Part shown: piece after piece, positions 1 through 11,337 of the stretch
Numbering within the stretch: the first letter of the stretch is position 1
Layout of the letters: each line of letters starts with the position of its first letter
Assembly (NCBI RefSeq): GCF_027580225.2
Contig: NC_073356.2
Span: 7,719,001-7,783,000 of the forward strand
DNA length: 64,000 bases
Direction of reading: 5' to 3'
Origin: Misgurnus anguillicaudatus
Lineage: Eukaryota; Chordata; Actinopteri; Cypriniformes; Cobitidae
Position numbers and translations under genes: made by a program
Notes under the pieces: model-generated
The model's input: only the letters and a program-made list of their open reading frames with translations
The model's database searches: none
What the model was told of the DNA's origin: nothing

Positions 1-627
1 AATTGTCCACAGAAATACCACATAATCTTAACGTTACATACATAACTGATGGGTAAATATCACTGATAGCACTACATTCATTCTGATAAACTATCATGTA
101 CATAAACTAAATTCAGAACATCTCAGATAAACATCTGCAGTGATTATTTATATAAAAAGCTGTTTCCAGATGTTTTTTTAGATGCCCATTGATCGTCTAG
201 CTTCTGTTTATAACACATTTCTGTAAGCGCGTATGAACTTTAAAAACACATTGCATATGGCGACCATGTGCGCGAGTACTTGCGTCTCCGCGTAAACAAC
301 ACGGCACTCATAAAAAACGGTGTCGCGCATAAAGCGCAATGTATGGAATTGCGTTGCATGTAAACAATATATGAAATCATATTACAGCACACACTTAAAA
401 GATCCTGCAGTGCAGCATTACTCAAAGTTGCCATGAAGGATACAAAAGTAAATAACTGTGTCTAACACTGTGTGACATGTAACAGTCATCCGCCATTACG
501 TTGAGATCACGCGTCCTCGTTTGATAACAAGCATGTAAACAATATATGGAATCATATTACAGCACACACTTAAAAGCAGCAAATAGCCTACAATATGAGA
601 TGCAATACAGCTACCAATTAGATTCAA
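1..627. repeat. Gene-free left edge with a 45-bp direct repeat
   Basis: No coding region can be supported here. The notable structure is a direct repeat: 357-401 and 532-576 are the same 45 bp with one A/G difference, starting CATGTAAACAATATATG and ending CACTTAAAAG. The copies are 175 bp apart and in the same orientation. The sequence between and around them is CpG-bearing and resembles no family I can name. This may be a short segmental duplication or the repeated end of an undefined element. Confidence 0.6.
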
Positions 628-1035
628 ACCTACACTACTGTTCAAAAGTTTAAGGTCACTTGACTAAAATGTTAACTATGATCTTAAAAATCATTTAATC
701 TGAAGGTGTATGGTTAAATGCTTGAAATTACTTTTGTAGACCAAAAATATACCTGTGCCAAACTGACTAATTTTGTTAATAATTATTAGAAAACCAAAAA
801 TGTATTTTTGAAATAGATGACTTACACTGAATATTGAAGAAAAATCAGCCAGTAAGAGCCCATATTATATATAAACTCCTTCTATACTCATCCTAATTGA
901 AAATTTAAGAAGCTTCTTGAAAAAAATGACACAGTTTTACAGTTTCTAGGCAAAGGGTGACTTACACTTCAGATGATGAAATGTAACCATTGATTTATTT
1001 TGGATGCTTTTAGTCACCAACAAAATTCTTACAGA
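628..1035. repeat. Dispersed fish repeat beginning ACTACTGTTCAAAAGTTT
   Basis: The stretch opens with a phrase like TACTGTTCAAAAGTTT, passes through CAGCCAGTAAGAGCC and ends near TAGGCAAAGGGTGACTTACAC followed by GATTTATTTTGGAT. I recognise this order of phrases as a common interspersed repeat in teleost genomes. No inverted ends and no reading frame are visible, so I cannot assign a class. It looks old, with many AT-rich changes. The family assignment is from memory. Confidence 0.5.
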
Positions 1036-1824
1036 CACGGTTACATTTGTGCTATGTCGTAGTTTGGACGTGTTTATTATTATTCTGTAATATGGAAAAT
1101 ATAAATAATATAAAATATATATATAGGGGTTGCCCGCGGTATTTGAAAAATCCTGGCTACGGCCTTGTTATTAAATGTTATTTATTCACACAAACTCACT
1201 TGCGTCCTCACTTCCTCACTCCTGCATCCCAGTCATTACAAAAAGTTCTTATAAGACAGGTTTGGGAGTCTCAACAGGCAAAGGCACAAACACAAAAACA
1301 GGCATACCACTTCTGATGTGTGTTTGGGGTCGTTGTCCTGTTCAAACACTCCTCCATATTCATTATTTTCAATTACCTTCTGTTAAAGTGCCAGACAGAT
1401 CCAATATCGAAAACGACCTGTATTGCAGTGTGTCATGTAGCTGTCCATCAATGTAAACAATGTGCAAAGTAGTTAAACCAAAAAATGCTAGATAGTTATT
1501 GGCTTCTAAAGTAAAGATTCGACTCTGAACTGCGATTATGAGTCATATTATTTTCAAATCTCCTGCCTGTTGTCTGTCTACGTATGAAGGCAATACTTTG
1601 CATAATCTCCACCTACAGTCTTGCCCGCGAAAAACCCTGAACTGCCCACAGACACTTTTGCTAGTTAGTGTGTTAACATTATGTAAAGAAGACACTGTGT
1701 TTTCAGCTGTAAATGCAAGTTTGTTGATGAAGAGGTGAAGAATCAGTGCTTAAAAATATTTTAAGGCAAACATTTGGCCAAGAAATATGGTTCAGTACCC
1801 ACTTTATTTGGAACAACATACATC
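1036..1824. other. Stretch without a supported gene
   Basis: Several short open frames exist, including 1047-1316 and 1175-1456 on the plus strand, but they overlap one another, have no recognisable domain and no neighbouring splice or poly(A) structure. I see no repeat family or inverted structure that I can define. Confidence 0.5.
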
Positions 1825-2018
1825 TACACTCTTAGAACGAATGTGTTAATTCACCCATCTCTGTGTTATTATTGAAACAACAAATTTTGCTTTACTTTTA
1901 ACACAACTTGCATTATATTTGAACACAAAATCAACATAAAATGACACATAATATGTTAAAATTACACATAATGGGTTAAAAGCTGCACAAAGATGTGTAA
2001 ATCCTTTTTAAGAGTGTA
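1825..2018. mobile_element. MITE with TACACTCTTA inverted ends
   Basis: A 194-bp non-coding element runs from TACACTCTTA to its exact complement TAAGAGTGTA. The inside is rich in short ACACA/TGTGT motifs such as GTGTTAA and ATGTGTAAA, which makes it partly self-complementary. A second, more diverged member lies at 55672-55937. No clear target duplication is visible. This is a non-autonomous DNA element of unassigned superfamily. Confidence 0.75.
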
Positions 2019-2051
2019 CTTAACACAACCTATAAGCATGATTATTACGTT

Positions 2052-2467
2052 CACTGTAAAAAAAATCCGTAGAAATTGCAGCTGGGTTGCTGGTAACTTA
2101 CCGTAGATTTAAATTTGTTATTTACTGGCAACATTTTGTTCAAAGTTAAATGAACATTAAACATTTACAAGTGTTTGTCTTTACAGAGTAAAACTAAAAA
2201 AACAGCATCAAGCAAAACATTCTGGGAAACAAAATCTGAAGCAAAAAACAGAAAAAGGTTGATGATGATTTTTGGTTTCCAGAATGCTTTGCATGAGGCT
2301 GTTATTGTATAGTTTTATTCTGTAAAGATAAAGACTTGTTAATATTTAAAATTTATTTAACTTTGAACAAACTCTTGCCAGTAAATAACATAAATGTAAA
2401 TCTACGGTAAATTACCGGCAACCTAGCTGCAATAACATTGTGATTTCTACTGAATTTTTTTACAGTG
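2052..2467. mobile_element. Full-length foldback MITE, CACTGTAAAAAAA ends
   Basis: The element starts CACTGTAAAAAAAATCCG and ends TTTTTTACAGTG, and almost the whole 416 bp folds back on itself. The left outer arm (2052 to about 2165) pairs with the right one (about 2345 to 2467), sharing CCGTAGATTTA/TAAATCTACGG-type blocks. The inner segment around 2185-2335 is also inverted, with TTCTGGGAAAC against GTTTCCAGAA. There is no coding content. A transcript crossing it would form a long imperfect hairpin. Confidence 0.85.
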
Positions 2468-3732
2468 TTGTTATAAACTACTGTTTACTGTTTAGCTGTG
2501 GCCCGGTCAGCTTACATACTTGCATACACGAGTGTAAAAATGTTAGTATCTGTCATCGTTTTTATTACTTGGATTGATAATAAATGATGTGTATTGATGT
2601 CAGTTTTAAAACTCGAATTTGCACGAATCGTTTGGCGATCTCTGAGAAATGGGGTAATATTAAAATTATATTTTGAGAAATTTTTGACTTTATGATTTTA
2701 AACCTGTTGTTGGGGACTCCTTAACAATATTAGGATGCTTAGAAATTGGACCTGACTGGCACTTTAAGCATCATTTCCACTAGAATGTACCCTGGAATGA
2801 TTATGTACAACATGATCATGTACAACTTTAGGTTTTGCGAGATTTATACCCCTCAAAAAGTGTATGATTTTGGACACATGGCAGCCAAACTCCAATTCAA
2901 CATGCACAAACCTGACCGCACTCCTGGATCTAAATGCCAGCGGTTAAACTCAGACTGGCATTCCCTCCCTGCCGTGGCTGTCTGATCACGGCAGGTCAGT
3001 CTGAGTGTGTTCATATACTGCATCCCTGCATAAAACAACAGGGAGTCACGGGACACTGCTGCTCCACAGGTCATGCTGTTCTTGAGCCGAGATTGCACAC
3101 GACTTCAACGAGTGAAATTACTTTCATTCCCCAAGTGACAGCAGTCACATCCACCGTGTGATGCTAGTCGCTATGATTTTCTTTTCTTTTCATTTCACTT
3201 TACTTTCTTTCCCAGAACAATGCTAGGGTTGTCAAATATAGAAAATACATTTTGTTGTGCTGATCTTCAGGTATTACAGGAATCTGCTCTTCAAATACTA
3301 TGCACATAGCAAGAACATGCTTGTATGCGTGTGTGCTTACTGTATTCATACATTCTTTGAGACTACCAAAAAGGGTATACAGGAAAAATAACAATGAGGC
3401 TATATCCCATCAGATCTGGAAAAAAGACAACTGTATGTTAAAATGCTATTCATAGACTTTAGATTAGCATTTAAAGTCCTCATGTAGTCGAAGAAATCGG
3501 ATCACATGGAGTACCATGTGTATTGTGTTAATCATGACAGAAAGCCCCTCTTTGTCAGAAGAGAAAAGATGATCATGTTCAGACGACACCATACATCCAG
3601 GATAAATATCATGTGGCTTTTCACAGATGGAAGGCGTTAATGAAGGACAAATGTTTTAAGAGTGACGTCAAAGTTTCCTGCTTTCTCCTGGACAGGTAAG
3701 TTAGCAATGGTGACTCTATCAATGTACGTGAA
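2468..3732. other. Stretch without a supported gene
   Basis: The short open frames at 2746-2985, 2853-3098 and 2934-3161 lie on both strands over the same bases and show no domain. No inverted-end element is apparent. The segment next to 3733 contains only AT-rich sequence leading into the DIRS-like element. Confidence 0.45.
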
Positions 3733-3784
3733 AACGTCTCGGTTACGTATGTAACCCACGTTCCCTGAAGGAAGGGAACGGAGA

Positions 3785-3946
3785 CGTCACGTCGTGACCG
3801 ACGAATTGGGAACTCGCTTAGAGAGACCAATTTGCTTCGTATACTACTAAAACGCCAATGAACTTGGCATTGAGATATTTGCATAATGCTGGCGCCGCCC
3901 CGCCAGGTGCGTATATAAGCAGCAGGTGCAAATATGGAAATTAGCT
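3785..3946. repeat. Left inverted terminal repeat of the DIRS-type element
   Basis: These 162 bp, from CGTCACGTCGTGACCGACG to GGAAATTAGCT, match the reverse complement of 5872-6033 with one substitution that I can see (TTTGC versus TCTGC near 3830). A TATATAAG motif at about 3911 may be a promoter element within the repeat. Confidence 0.85.
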
Positions 3947-4629
3947 TAATTTCGCTGAGAAAGCCGGAAAGTGTGACCGGCCAAAAAACAGCAGAGAGCA
4001 GCCCTGTGGCGACGGGACGTGACGTCTCCGTTCCCTTCCTTTAGGGAACGTGGGTTACATACGTAACCGAGACGTTCCCTTTCAGTCGTTCACTACGACG
4101 TCACGTCGTGACCGACGAATTGGGAATCCCTACCAAAACGCCACTGAGGCCTGACCTTTTACAGTGTCTGCGTAAAGCCCTCCGGTTCCACTTAAGGAGA
4201 AGGAGAATTAGGTTTTAAGGCAGAAGGCCGGGCACTAGATGGTCCTTTAACCCCACAGTAGTGCCAGCGACTGGGAAGCGCCCTATCTGAGCGGGATAGG
4301 AACGCTGCGGAAGCCACCGCCCCGTTAAGGGCTGATGGTGGGCGAAGGTCAACCGTAGTTGAGGTATAAAGACAGCCGTGGCTGTGTAAGCAAAGCAGTG
4401 CTCTGCTGAGGGAAACGTGGGCTAAAAGGATTAACCCCACGGAAAAATACTCACAAAGGTACCCGGTGGGACGCAATGTGGATGCCCGAGCCAAACACAT
4501 AGGTCCGCGAGGATGCAGCTAGTGAAAGGCTGGCGAGGATGCTCCGCAACATCAGGCTGCCAAGGCACCGGAGGAAGGACAAATCAAACCATTACGCATT
4601 TTTGTCTTAATGGCCTTCCATACTGACAG

Positions 4630-5323
4630 TTATTGTGTAGCGTCAGTCGGAGGCTGCAAGCCGACACGAACACTGTACAACCTAATGAACGTGTTAGGTG
4701 CGCCCAACCAGCAGCTCTGCAGATGTCTGTTAGCGAGGAACTACGAGCGAGTGCCCAAGATGAGGCAACACTTCTAGTAGAGTGAGCTCTCAATTTAAAT
4801 GGACAAGGAATGCCCTGCAGATTATAAGCAAGGGCGAAAGTATCAACTATCCAATGAGACATCCTCTGCTTAGTGACAGCTTTCCGTCTCTGCTGACCAC
4901 CGTAACAAACAAAGAGCTGGTCTGAGGTCCTGAGGCTTTGTGTGCGATCCACGTAGAGGCACAGTGCGCGTACGGGACATAATAAAGCCATGGTTGGGTC
5001 TGCCTCCTCCGGGGGCAGCACTTGCAAGCTCACCACCTGATCTCTGAAAAGAGTGGTGGGAACTTTGGGCACGTAGCTGGTCTGGGTCTGAGTGTTACAC
5101 TTGAGACAGCAGGACCAAACTGAAGGCACGAATCGTCGATGGAGAATGCATGAAGGTCACCTACCCTCTTAACTGATGCTGCTGAAGTTGCGGGACCAGA
5201 AGGAGGTCCAATGGATTGGGTAGAAATCGTAGAACACGACTCTGCGGTCTCCAACGGAGCCTCAACCGGCTGAGGACGAGAAGGCTGGGAGGTGGAGGAA
5301 GCATCCCCCGACCTACTCAGCAT
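4630..5323 (-). pseudogene. DIRS-type tyrosine recombinase, frameshifted
   Basis: The minus strand encodes a tyrosine (site-specific) recombinase of the DIRS type, which would integrate circular element DNA. Reading from 5323, the N-terminal part contains SVKRVGDLHAF. The frame shifts near 5070 into the part with CPVRALCLYVDRT, SKQR-like TKQRMSHWIVD and the box with HSTRSVASSWA (the H-x-x-R pair). It shifts again near 4690 into NTFIRLYSV, which carries the likely catalytic tyrosine, and stops at 4630-4632. The order of R, H-x-x-R and Y fits the family. At least two frameshifts make it inactive. Sequence further upstream on this strand does not show the expected reverse transcriptase. I am confident of the family; the exact shift positions are estimates. 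Confidence 0.75.
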
Positions 5324-5871
5324 AGTGATGCACAGAGCGTCCTGCGAGCGCTTGGCAGCCGCACCATGGCAGCGTTCAGCACTGCAAAGGCGCGGTCATC
5401 GTTCCGGTAGAAACGACAGTTGTCTCCGCAATCCAAGAGGGTTATGCTCTCACAGAGAGAACAAAAACTCTCCACAAACGCAGCCTCGGAGCGCTCGATG
5501 CCCAAGCACGAAGACAGTGCTCATGAACGTCTCTGGAGCCCTTATACTTCTCGCATCCACGATCGCATGGACGAAAAGCTATCCTGAAAAGGACGCTGAT
5601 CTCCGAATATACGAGAGAGTGGCTGTCTTTAAAAAGAAACAAAGCTCTCACATATCACTCTTTTAGGGAAATCACTCTTTAGGTGCTCAGCTGATGATGC
5701 GCACAGGGAGAGGCAACGCACACACTAAACTCAAAACAAAAAAGATGCAGAGCAGTGGAATACTGCGAGCATCCGCTGTGTTAGTACTGCTTGTCAATCA
5801 ACTTCAGCAACCGTTCCCAGAAGAGCAAGTAGCTTCTCAGTAGCAGATAAAGCCGGCTTTCGAAGCGAAAA

Positions 5872-6033
5872 AGCTAATTTCCATATTTGCACCTGCTGCT
5901 TATATACGCACCTGGCGGGGCGGCGCCAGCATTATGCAAATATCTCAATGCCAAGTTCATTGGCGTTTTAGTAGTATACGAAGCAGATTGGTCTCTCTAA
6001 GCGAGTTCCCAATTCGTCGGTCACGACGTGACG
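5872..6033. repeat. Right inverted terminal repeat of the DIRS-type element
   Basis: Reverse-complement partner of 3785-3946. It is followed by GTAGTGACCGACTGAAAGG, which also occurs inverted near 4066-4085 with small changes, so the right terminus is represented a second time inside the element. Confidence 0.85.
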
Positions 6034-6058
6034 TCGTAGTGACCGACTGAAAGGGAAC

Positions 6059-6420
6059 TGTTGTTTAAAAACTATAATGTTAGTTATAAGATGAACATTT
6101 AGCAACTTTTCAAACCGCTTTAGCAATTTATTTTCAAAAAAGCGACTAGCGACAAATCTAGCAACTTTTTCTGCCATTGTTGGAGACTTTGGCATAAAAA
6201 GCATGTATTGTTCACTCTTCTCATCGTACAGCTGCCACTGCTTGTCTGTCCCAAAGCACACATAGGCGGCGTAGTCCTCATGCAGCAGAGCAGAGTCTCT
6301 CCCAGCTGCAGTCAGGACAGGAGATGTTGTTTATCTATCCGTGTCCAGACGGCATAATCGTGCATGCGGGAAGCCGGAGCTGGCTGGTTCCGCAATGGCT
6401 TACATTTAAGGCGGGATGTA
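6059..6420 (-). other. Fragment related to a hAT interior, with a short coding-like stretch
   Basis: Positions 6090-6175, read on the minus strand, align over about 65 bp with 28725-28795, inside the hAT element at 25544-29109. Shared phrases include AGATTTGTC and AATAAA.TTGCTAAAG-like text. Upstream on the minus strand (about 6290-6150) is a coherent frame containing YVCFGTDKQWQLYDEKSEQY. I do not recognise the domain. It may be a captured exon or part of a transposase gene. It abuts the right end of the DIRS-type element. Confidence 0.4.
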
Positions 6421-6796
6421 AATGTAAAAGGGTCTTTGAATAAAATAAATCACTGTTCAAAAATCTACGTATTTGAGTGGGCTGAGCAGCAGCACATTCA
6501 GAACAGACAAACTGTATGGAGCTGACGTGTTAATGTGTACCTACAAAACAAAGTTTACCATCATTTATCAGTGTATCCTCATATTTTTTTAAACTGGACT
6601 GTTTGGACATATAAACATGAACATACACATGTTTCATTTGATGAGAACAGAAGCAGATAAATGAATGAGAAAACATTTTTAGGCATTCAGGTGTATTAAA
6701 ATTCAATTTGTGACAGTTTAGAGACAAAGAGAAACATAATGTAGTAAGAATGCAAATTTGTGATGACGTCACTGTTATGGAGATGCAAATTTCATT

Positions 6797-6961
6797 TTCC
6801 AACAGGACTTGGCACTTGCCAAAGCTACCAGTACCTTTAAGGACCATGGTATCCCTGATCTTAATTGCCCAGCAAACTCGCCTGACCTTAACCCCATAGA
6901 AAATCTATGGGGTATTGTAAAGCGGAAGATGAGATATGCCAGACCCAACAATGCAACTTAA
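6797..6961 (+). pseudogene. C-terminal part of a Tc1-like transposase
   Basis: The plus strand from 6797 reads FQQD...AKATSTFKDHG and then SPDLNPIENLWGIVKRKMR before a stop at 6959-6961. FQQD corresponds to the second catalytic aspartate region, and SPDLNPIENLW is the highly characteristic motif around the third acidic residue of Tc1-family DDE transposases, which cut and paste the element at TA sites. Only about 55 codons survive. The first aspartate region, the DNA-binding domain and both terminal inverted repeats are absent, so this is a 3' relic. A premature stop follows RPNNAT. Family call is firm; the subfamily is not assigned. Confidence 0.85.
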
Positions 6962-8018
6962 CTCTATGAAGTTGCTGCACATGTCATTATGCACTTGATG
7001 AACTAATAAAACATTCCGAATATGAAGTTATGAAGCAAAGAATCATACAATCCCCTTGACTAATTAAAGGCATAAGATACATACATATACGATAAGTTAA
7101 ATCCAGATAACCTTATGTAATGAGATGAGTGGCATGGCTCTATACCTATCCTTTACACGTTTCTTGTCTTCTATCAAGTTTTCCCTGGGCACTGATGTAG
7201 ACCTTTATTCTCATCTATAATGTTTTTGGTGTTCATAGACTAAAAGTTCTCCCACTCTCTTTATCTCTCATCTCTGCAATCGGTAGATTCAACTGAGCTC
7301 ATGACAGTAAACGATTGACGCGTCATGCAAATGAGCGGTAAAAACCGATCGCGCAATCTGTATTTTTGTCACAGATTCCTGCACATGCGCGAGTACTTGT
7401 AAAAAAATATTTTGACGCGACTATTAAAACACGTTGCGAGATATCGCCACTTTATGTAGAACTGACAAAAACAAAGTCTGATAAAAAAGCGAGTACTCGT
7501 ACCGCAAAATTAAATGGAAAAGCAATAGTATATAAATATAGTTTTATTAACTTTTACCTCGCCCCAAAACAATAACAACACAAAAGACACTAAATATGAC
7601 AGTATTTCCCACAAGATTTCAAATAATGTTGGTTTGATCTTGTTTTTGACCATCAAACACAAATAGGCCTAAATAAGAGCCAGGGAATACCTGTCAGAGA
7701 TGTAGCCCAGATAGGGCGGTGGTCAGCGGCGTAAGTGAACACTGACATCCGCTGGTGTTCCTGGGTCAGAATCTTTCTAGCCAAATGTTCAAATAGGCAC
7801 TATCTTTACTAATCGACTGCAGATTTGGATATTATACACATATTCTGAACTTATCTTAATACTACACTTTGTGACCAAGAAACGTTAATATTAAGAAACG
7901 GCTATTCCATCTATTGGGTTTTTAATGAGATTCAAAACAGCCGAAAGTGTTACCTGTCATTCTGGCCCTTCAAATCCGTGGCTGAAGAAAGTAGTCCCCA
8001 AACATCTGACTGTTATAA
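6962..8018. other. Stretch without a supported gene
   Basis: No coherent coding region or defined repeat was found. The open frame at 7366-7575 has no domain. The phrase GCACATGTCATTATGCAC near 6976 recurs in the perfect palindrome at 32146-32220, suggesting both contain a piece of the same repeat. Confidence 0.45.
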
Positions 8019-8148
8019 AAGCAATATCACTCTCCGAGTTGTGTGATATAGGTCCATACCGTCACGGCTTTGATTAGGCCAGAGGCATGAGGCCACAGGC
8101 CATGACGATATAGACCTATATCACACTCCTATTCGAGCGATATTGCTT
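8019..8148. mobile_element. 130-bp foldback MITE, AAGCAATATC ends
   Basis: The left arm (8019-8066) starts AAGCAATATCACTC and contains TGTGATATAGGT. The right arm is its inverted copy, ending ACCTATATCACAC...GATATTGCTT. The arms are about 48 bp with a few mismatches around a loop of some 30 bp. There is no coding content. Superfamily unknown, because no target duplication is clear. Confidence 0.75.
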
Positions 8149-8929
8149 AAAGAAGCGGTGAATCAAATACTCAATTTTAACTTGATAATTTGTTATATAA
8201 GAGGTCATCATACTTAAATGAACATCCTGCAGGTTTCAGAACTGAAAACGTACGTACTACAGAAATATAACAGTTTTTGACACCAAGCCAGTACAAAAAC
8301 CAAGTGTGGAATTTAGAGAAAGCAACTCCCCGAATCCAAATACAACAACCACTTTTGTAGCCCCGCCCAAAGCTTCGCGTGACACACGTGTGGGCCAGGA
8401 GCAAAAGCAAACCATCCAGTGTCTCAACAATCAGTAAACATGTCCTTAAAGATGAAAAAATGTAACCAAAATGACTTTTAAATATTTTTTTCAGAGAGAC
8501 TTTTATTTTGACGCGGTGATCTGTTATGATAGAGTAAGCATGGAAACAAAGTCTTCAGTTGTGAAAGAACCGCGTGGGAATAACACAGAAGTCGAATACT
8601 TTAATTCTGAGGCTCGAGCTCCAATCGGAACATAACATTAGGAATGCTTGGTTAAAGTTTTTGTTTTTGAAGTTGTTTTTGAAGAAGTTCCAGCTCACGT
8701 GGGAAGTGTTTGTTTACTTTGTGTACTGCGGATTCATTTGTAAAGAAGTCGATGCTGGATTTGCAGAAAGATTGTGATTAAAAGCACCACTAATATTGGA
8801 TCTGACAAAAATGACACAGCAGTATACATAGTAAGTAAAACATTTTACTTTATTTAAGATAACGTTACTGCGTTTTACTATCCTGTTGTAACATCCGACA
8901 TGTGTTTGACTGTTTTAATTTACTAAAAA

Positions 8930-9270
8930 CATTAAACGGTTAATAAAGGTGCAACACTTAACAATACGACTGTAATATAATGGTGGAAATATACAAAATT
9001 AGTGATAAGGAAGGACTTACCAGCCGCAATTTAGATTCTGATGCCCGCTTACTGTGTTGTGTACGGTAATTTAGGTGAGTTGCGTTTGAAAGGTCCAACA
9101 CTCAACAAAGCTTTTTTATCATATAACTGTGGTATGAAACGTTACTTGTATCTAAGTGCAACCTCACAAGCACAATAGAAATATACAAAGTTATGGATAA
9201 GGACTTATCAGCCGCATTTTAGATTTTGATGCGCGCTTATTGTGTTGTATACGATAATGTAGTCACGTTA
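8930..9270. repeat. Diverged tandem duplication, two units of about 150 bp
   Basis: Unit one (about 8930-9085) and unit two (about 9120-9270) share, in order, GAAATATACAAA, GATAAGG, GGACTTA.CAGCCGCA, TTTAGATT.TGATGC and TGTGTTGT.TACG. The units are clearly homologous but differ by many substitutions and small gaps. No coding potential. This looks like an old local duplication next to the left end of the element at 9357. Confidence 0.65.
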
Positions 9271-9356
9271 AGTTTAAAGTTTTGTTTATACTTTACTATA
9301 CATATTGTCATTTATGTGTATAATTTTTAGCACCCAGAATCTTTTGTGGGTCAAAC

Positions 9357-10511
9357 CAGTGCTTTAAGTGGGCCGGAACGCCCCGGTACTCAGTACCGCC
9401 ACTTCCAAAAATAGCTCTTGAGCGTACCACCACCTCTCCGTGCACCCAGAACGTGCTTTTAGCGTACCGGAACGCTCATTTGCTCATCTGTTTAAAAATC
9501 AGAGGTTTAATTTAATCCTTTGGCTGCGCTGCGGCTTTTCAGAGCGCCCTTAATGTACGCTTCCTAATTCGTCCCACCGAGAGCAGAGACTACATTACCC
9601 ATACACCCTTGCGTTTACAAGTTAAAAGCGCATGCGTCGGTTAGTCATCATTGTCAATGTGCTCTGGACTGGAGAGGTGTGTGTTTGTGTGTGAAACGCG
9701 CAACCATAGCTGCTCGGTTAAAATGAAAATACAATGAACACTTAATATGCCCTCCTTGTTTTAGACTCTGAGTAGTAAAAGAACAAGGTCAGAATCAGAG
9801 GACTCGCTGACATCCCACCAAGCCAGAATGATAGCTGCAGGTTAGACGCAAGCCTTATGTAGGTAATTTACGTGATAATCTCCGCTGTCGCGGCTGTCAG
9901 TTTGGTTCCCCTCGACGCAACTTCGGATTTCCTCAGGCGATGTGCAGAAAACATTCTTGAAATTGTAATATACATTAAGTTTAATTGCTAAACTACAAGT
10001 GAACGAAATTTCAATGAGTTTGAACGACGTGCACAGTATAGTTTTACCATCCGCAAAATGGAAAATAATGGGACAAAATAAATTACTTTCGAGTTTCAAA
10101 TGGCCAGTATTTTGTTATTCTTGAACCCATAGACATGGTCTTGGTGTCATTTTAAAGATTTTTTTTCAAGCTCTTTCTATCTGAACAACTAGTTGTAGCA
10201 TTTAACCATGCTGAAAATTTTACTCACATATCTACCTTTTGCACATTTTATTTATGTTCAAAAGCTCTTTCTACAGTAGCTCTTTCTAATGGTATTTTTT
10301 CAAAATCAAATCCTTTAGCACATTTTATTTATGTTAAGTAGCTATTTCTAGCTCAAGCAAATCCACAAACTTATAAAATGATTTATTATTTTTTACAAGG
10401 TCGTCTGTTGACTGCTGAATATAAAACCCCTTCAATATAGGAGTCGAGTCAGCAAAAAACAAAAAAACAAAATAGAGTACCGGCACCTCTTTTGGGCCAC
10501 TTAAAGCACTG
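9357..10511. mobile_element. hAT-like element, CAGTGCTTTAAGTGG ends
   Basis: The left end CAGTGCTTTAAGTGGGCC, followed by GGAACGCCCCGGTACTC, is mirrored by GAGTACCGGCACC...GGGCCACTTAAAGCACTG at the right end. The CAGTG start fits hAT elements, but the 8-bp flanks (GGTCAAAC and AATATATG) do not match, so the target duplication has decayed or the class is wrong. Around 9766-9842 the plus strand has a possible exon: TTTTAG acceptor, an open stretch SSKRTRSESEDSLTSHQAR, and a CAG/GTTAGA donor. The rest is AT-rich filler. Likely a 1.15-kb internally deleted derivative. Confidence 0.7.
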
Positions 10512-11337
10512 AATATATGTGTTCAGCTGCTATTTTTACACATTAATGTTTTTAAAACTTTCCACACATGTAATGACAAGGAATGAAGTTATCCAGTCAT
10601 AGCAGTGGGTGTTTACGTCCAGGTCTTCAATGTGGCCCGCCCCTTCAAACAAACCTTTTCTCCAGAGAGCCACTATTCCATGTTACGAAATAGCCTATTA
10701 CTTATTGCTTTTGATGTTTTTGAATGTAAAAACCACGCAAACATCATTAGTAGACATCAGACAACAGTATAAAACAATAAAATCGACAAATTCACAGACC
10801 CTTTAATAAATCCATAGAGTCAGCATTTAGATTTTACAGGATCTTTAAAGGGACTTTGGTTGCATCCCCATGCAGTCAGCTAAAACCAAGATTGACCCTT
10901 ACAGTGTAAAGTCAATCATCTTGGACTTTGTCACACAGACAAGAGAAAAATACAATGAAATGTGGTTTTGTACTTGCACCCAGAGACAGATGTTGTACTG
11001 GACACAGACAGATTTATTAGATGTAATGTTACACGATGGCAGGGGCTCCAATAACTCTTGAAACCCCTGCAGTTTTAAATATCCCATCATGAAAGCAATT
11101 TTAAATCTCATTTTGTAGATAAGATCAATTTGCCATGCTACTTTTTATTATTTATATAGCCCATTGCACATACAGTTTATGCAACAAAAAAACATGATGT
11201 CTTTCAATGATGTCGCACAAACATTAACTAATTATTTTACCTCTGTGCTAATTAGTAATATGCATTCAGGAATGGTGGGCCCACGCACTAAAGCTCTCAG
11301 AAAACAGGCACATGCATTTAAGTAGGTAAAGAGCCAA
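10512..11337. other. Stretch without a supported gene
   Basis: AT-rich sequence with short overlapping open frames on both strands and no domain. No inverted-end element could be defined. Confidence 0.4.

Larger units (their letters stand above)
3733..6058 (-). mobile_element. DIRS-type retroelement derivative with inverted terminal repeats
   Basis: A 2.3-kb unit is bounded by long inverted repeats and carries a tyrosine-recombinase remnant on the minus strand, which is the hallmark of DIRS-order retrotransposons. An inner segment at about 4019-4130 repeats the outer-left end in inverted form (GACGTCTCCGTTCCCTTCC onward) and then continues as the right-end sequence. This is the kind of internal complementary region DIRS elements use for circular intermediates. 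No reverse transcriptase, RNase H or methyltransferase segment is visible between the arms, so the copy is internally deleted and non-autonomous. The near identity of the arms argues for a fairly recent origin. Confidence 0.75.

Noticed and set aside
2052..2467. Primary microRNA gene
   Set aside because: The entire element is palindromic with MITE-like ends, which explains the hairpin without needing a microRNA; small-RNA data would be required.
4192..4500. 102-codon minus-strand gene in the DIRS-type element
   Set aside because: No family resemblance; lies in the non-coding part between inner repeat and recombinase.
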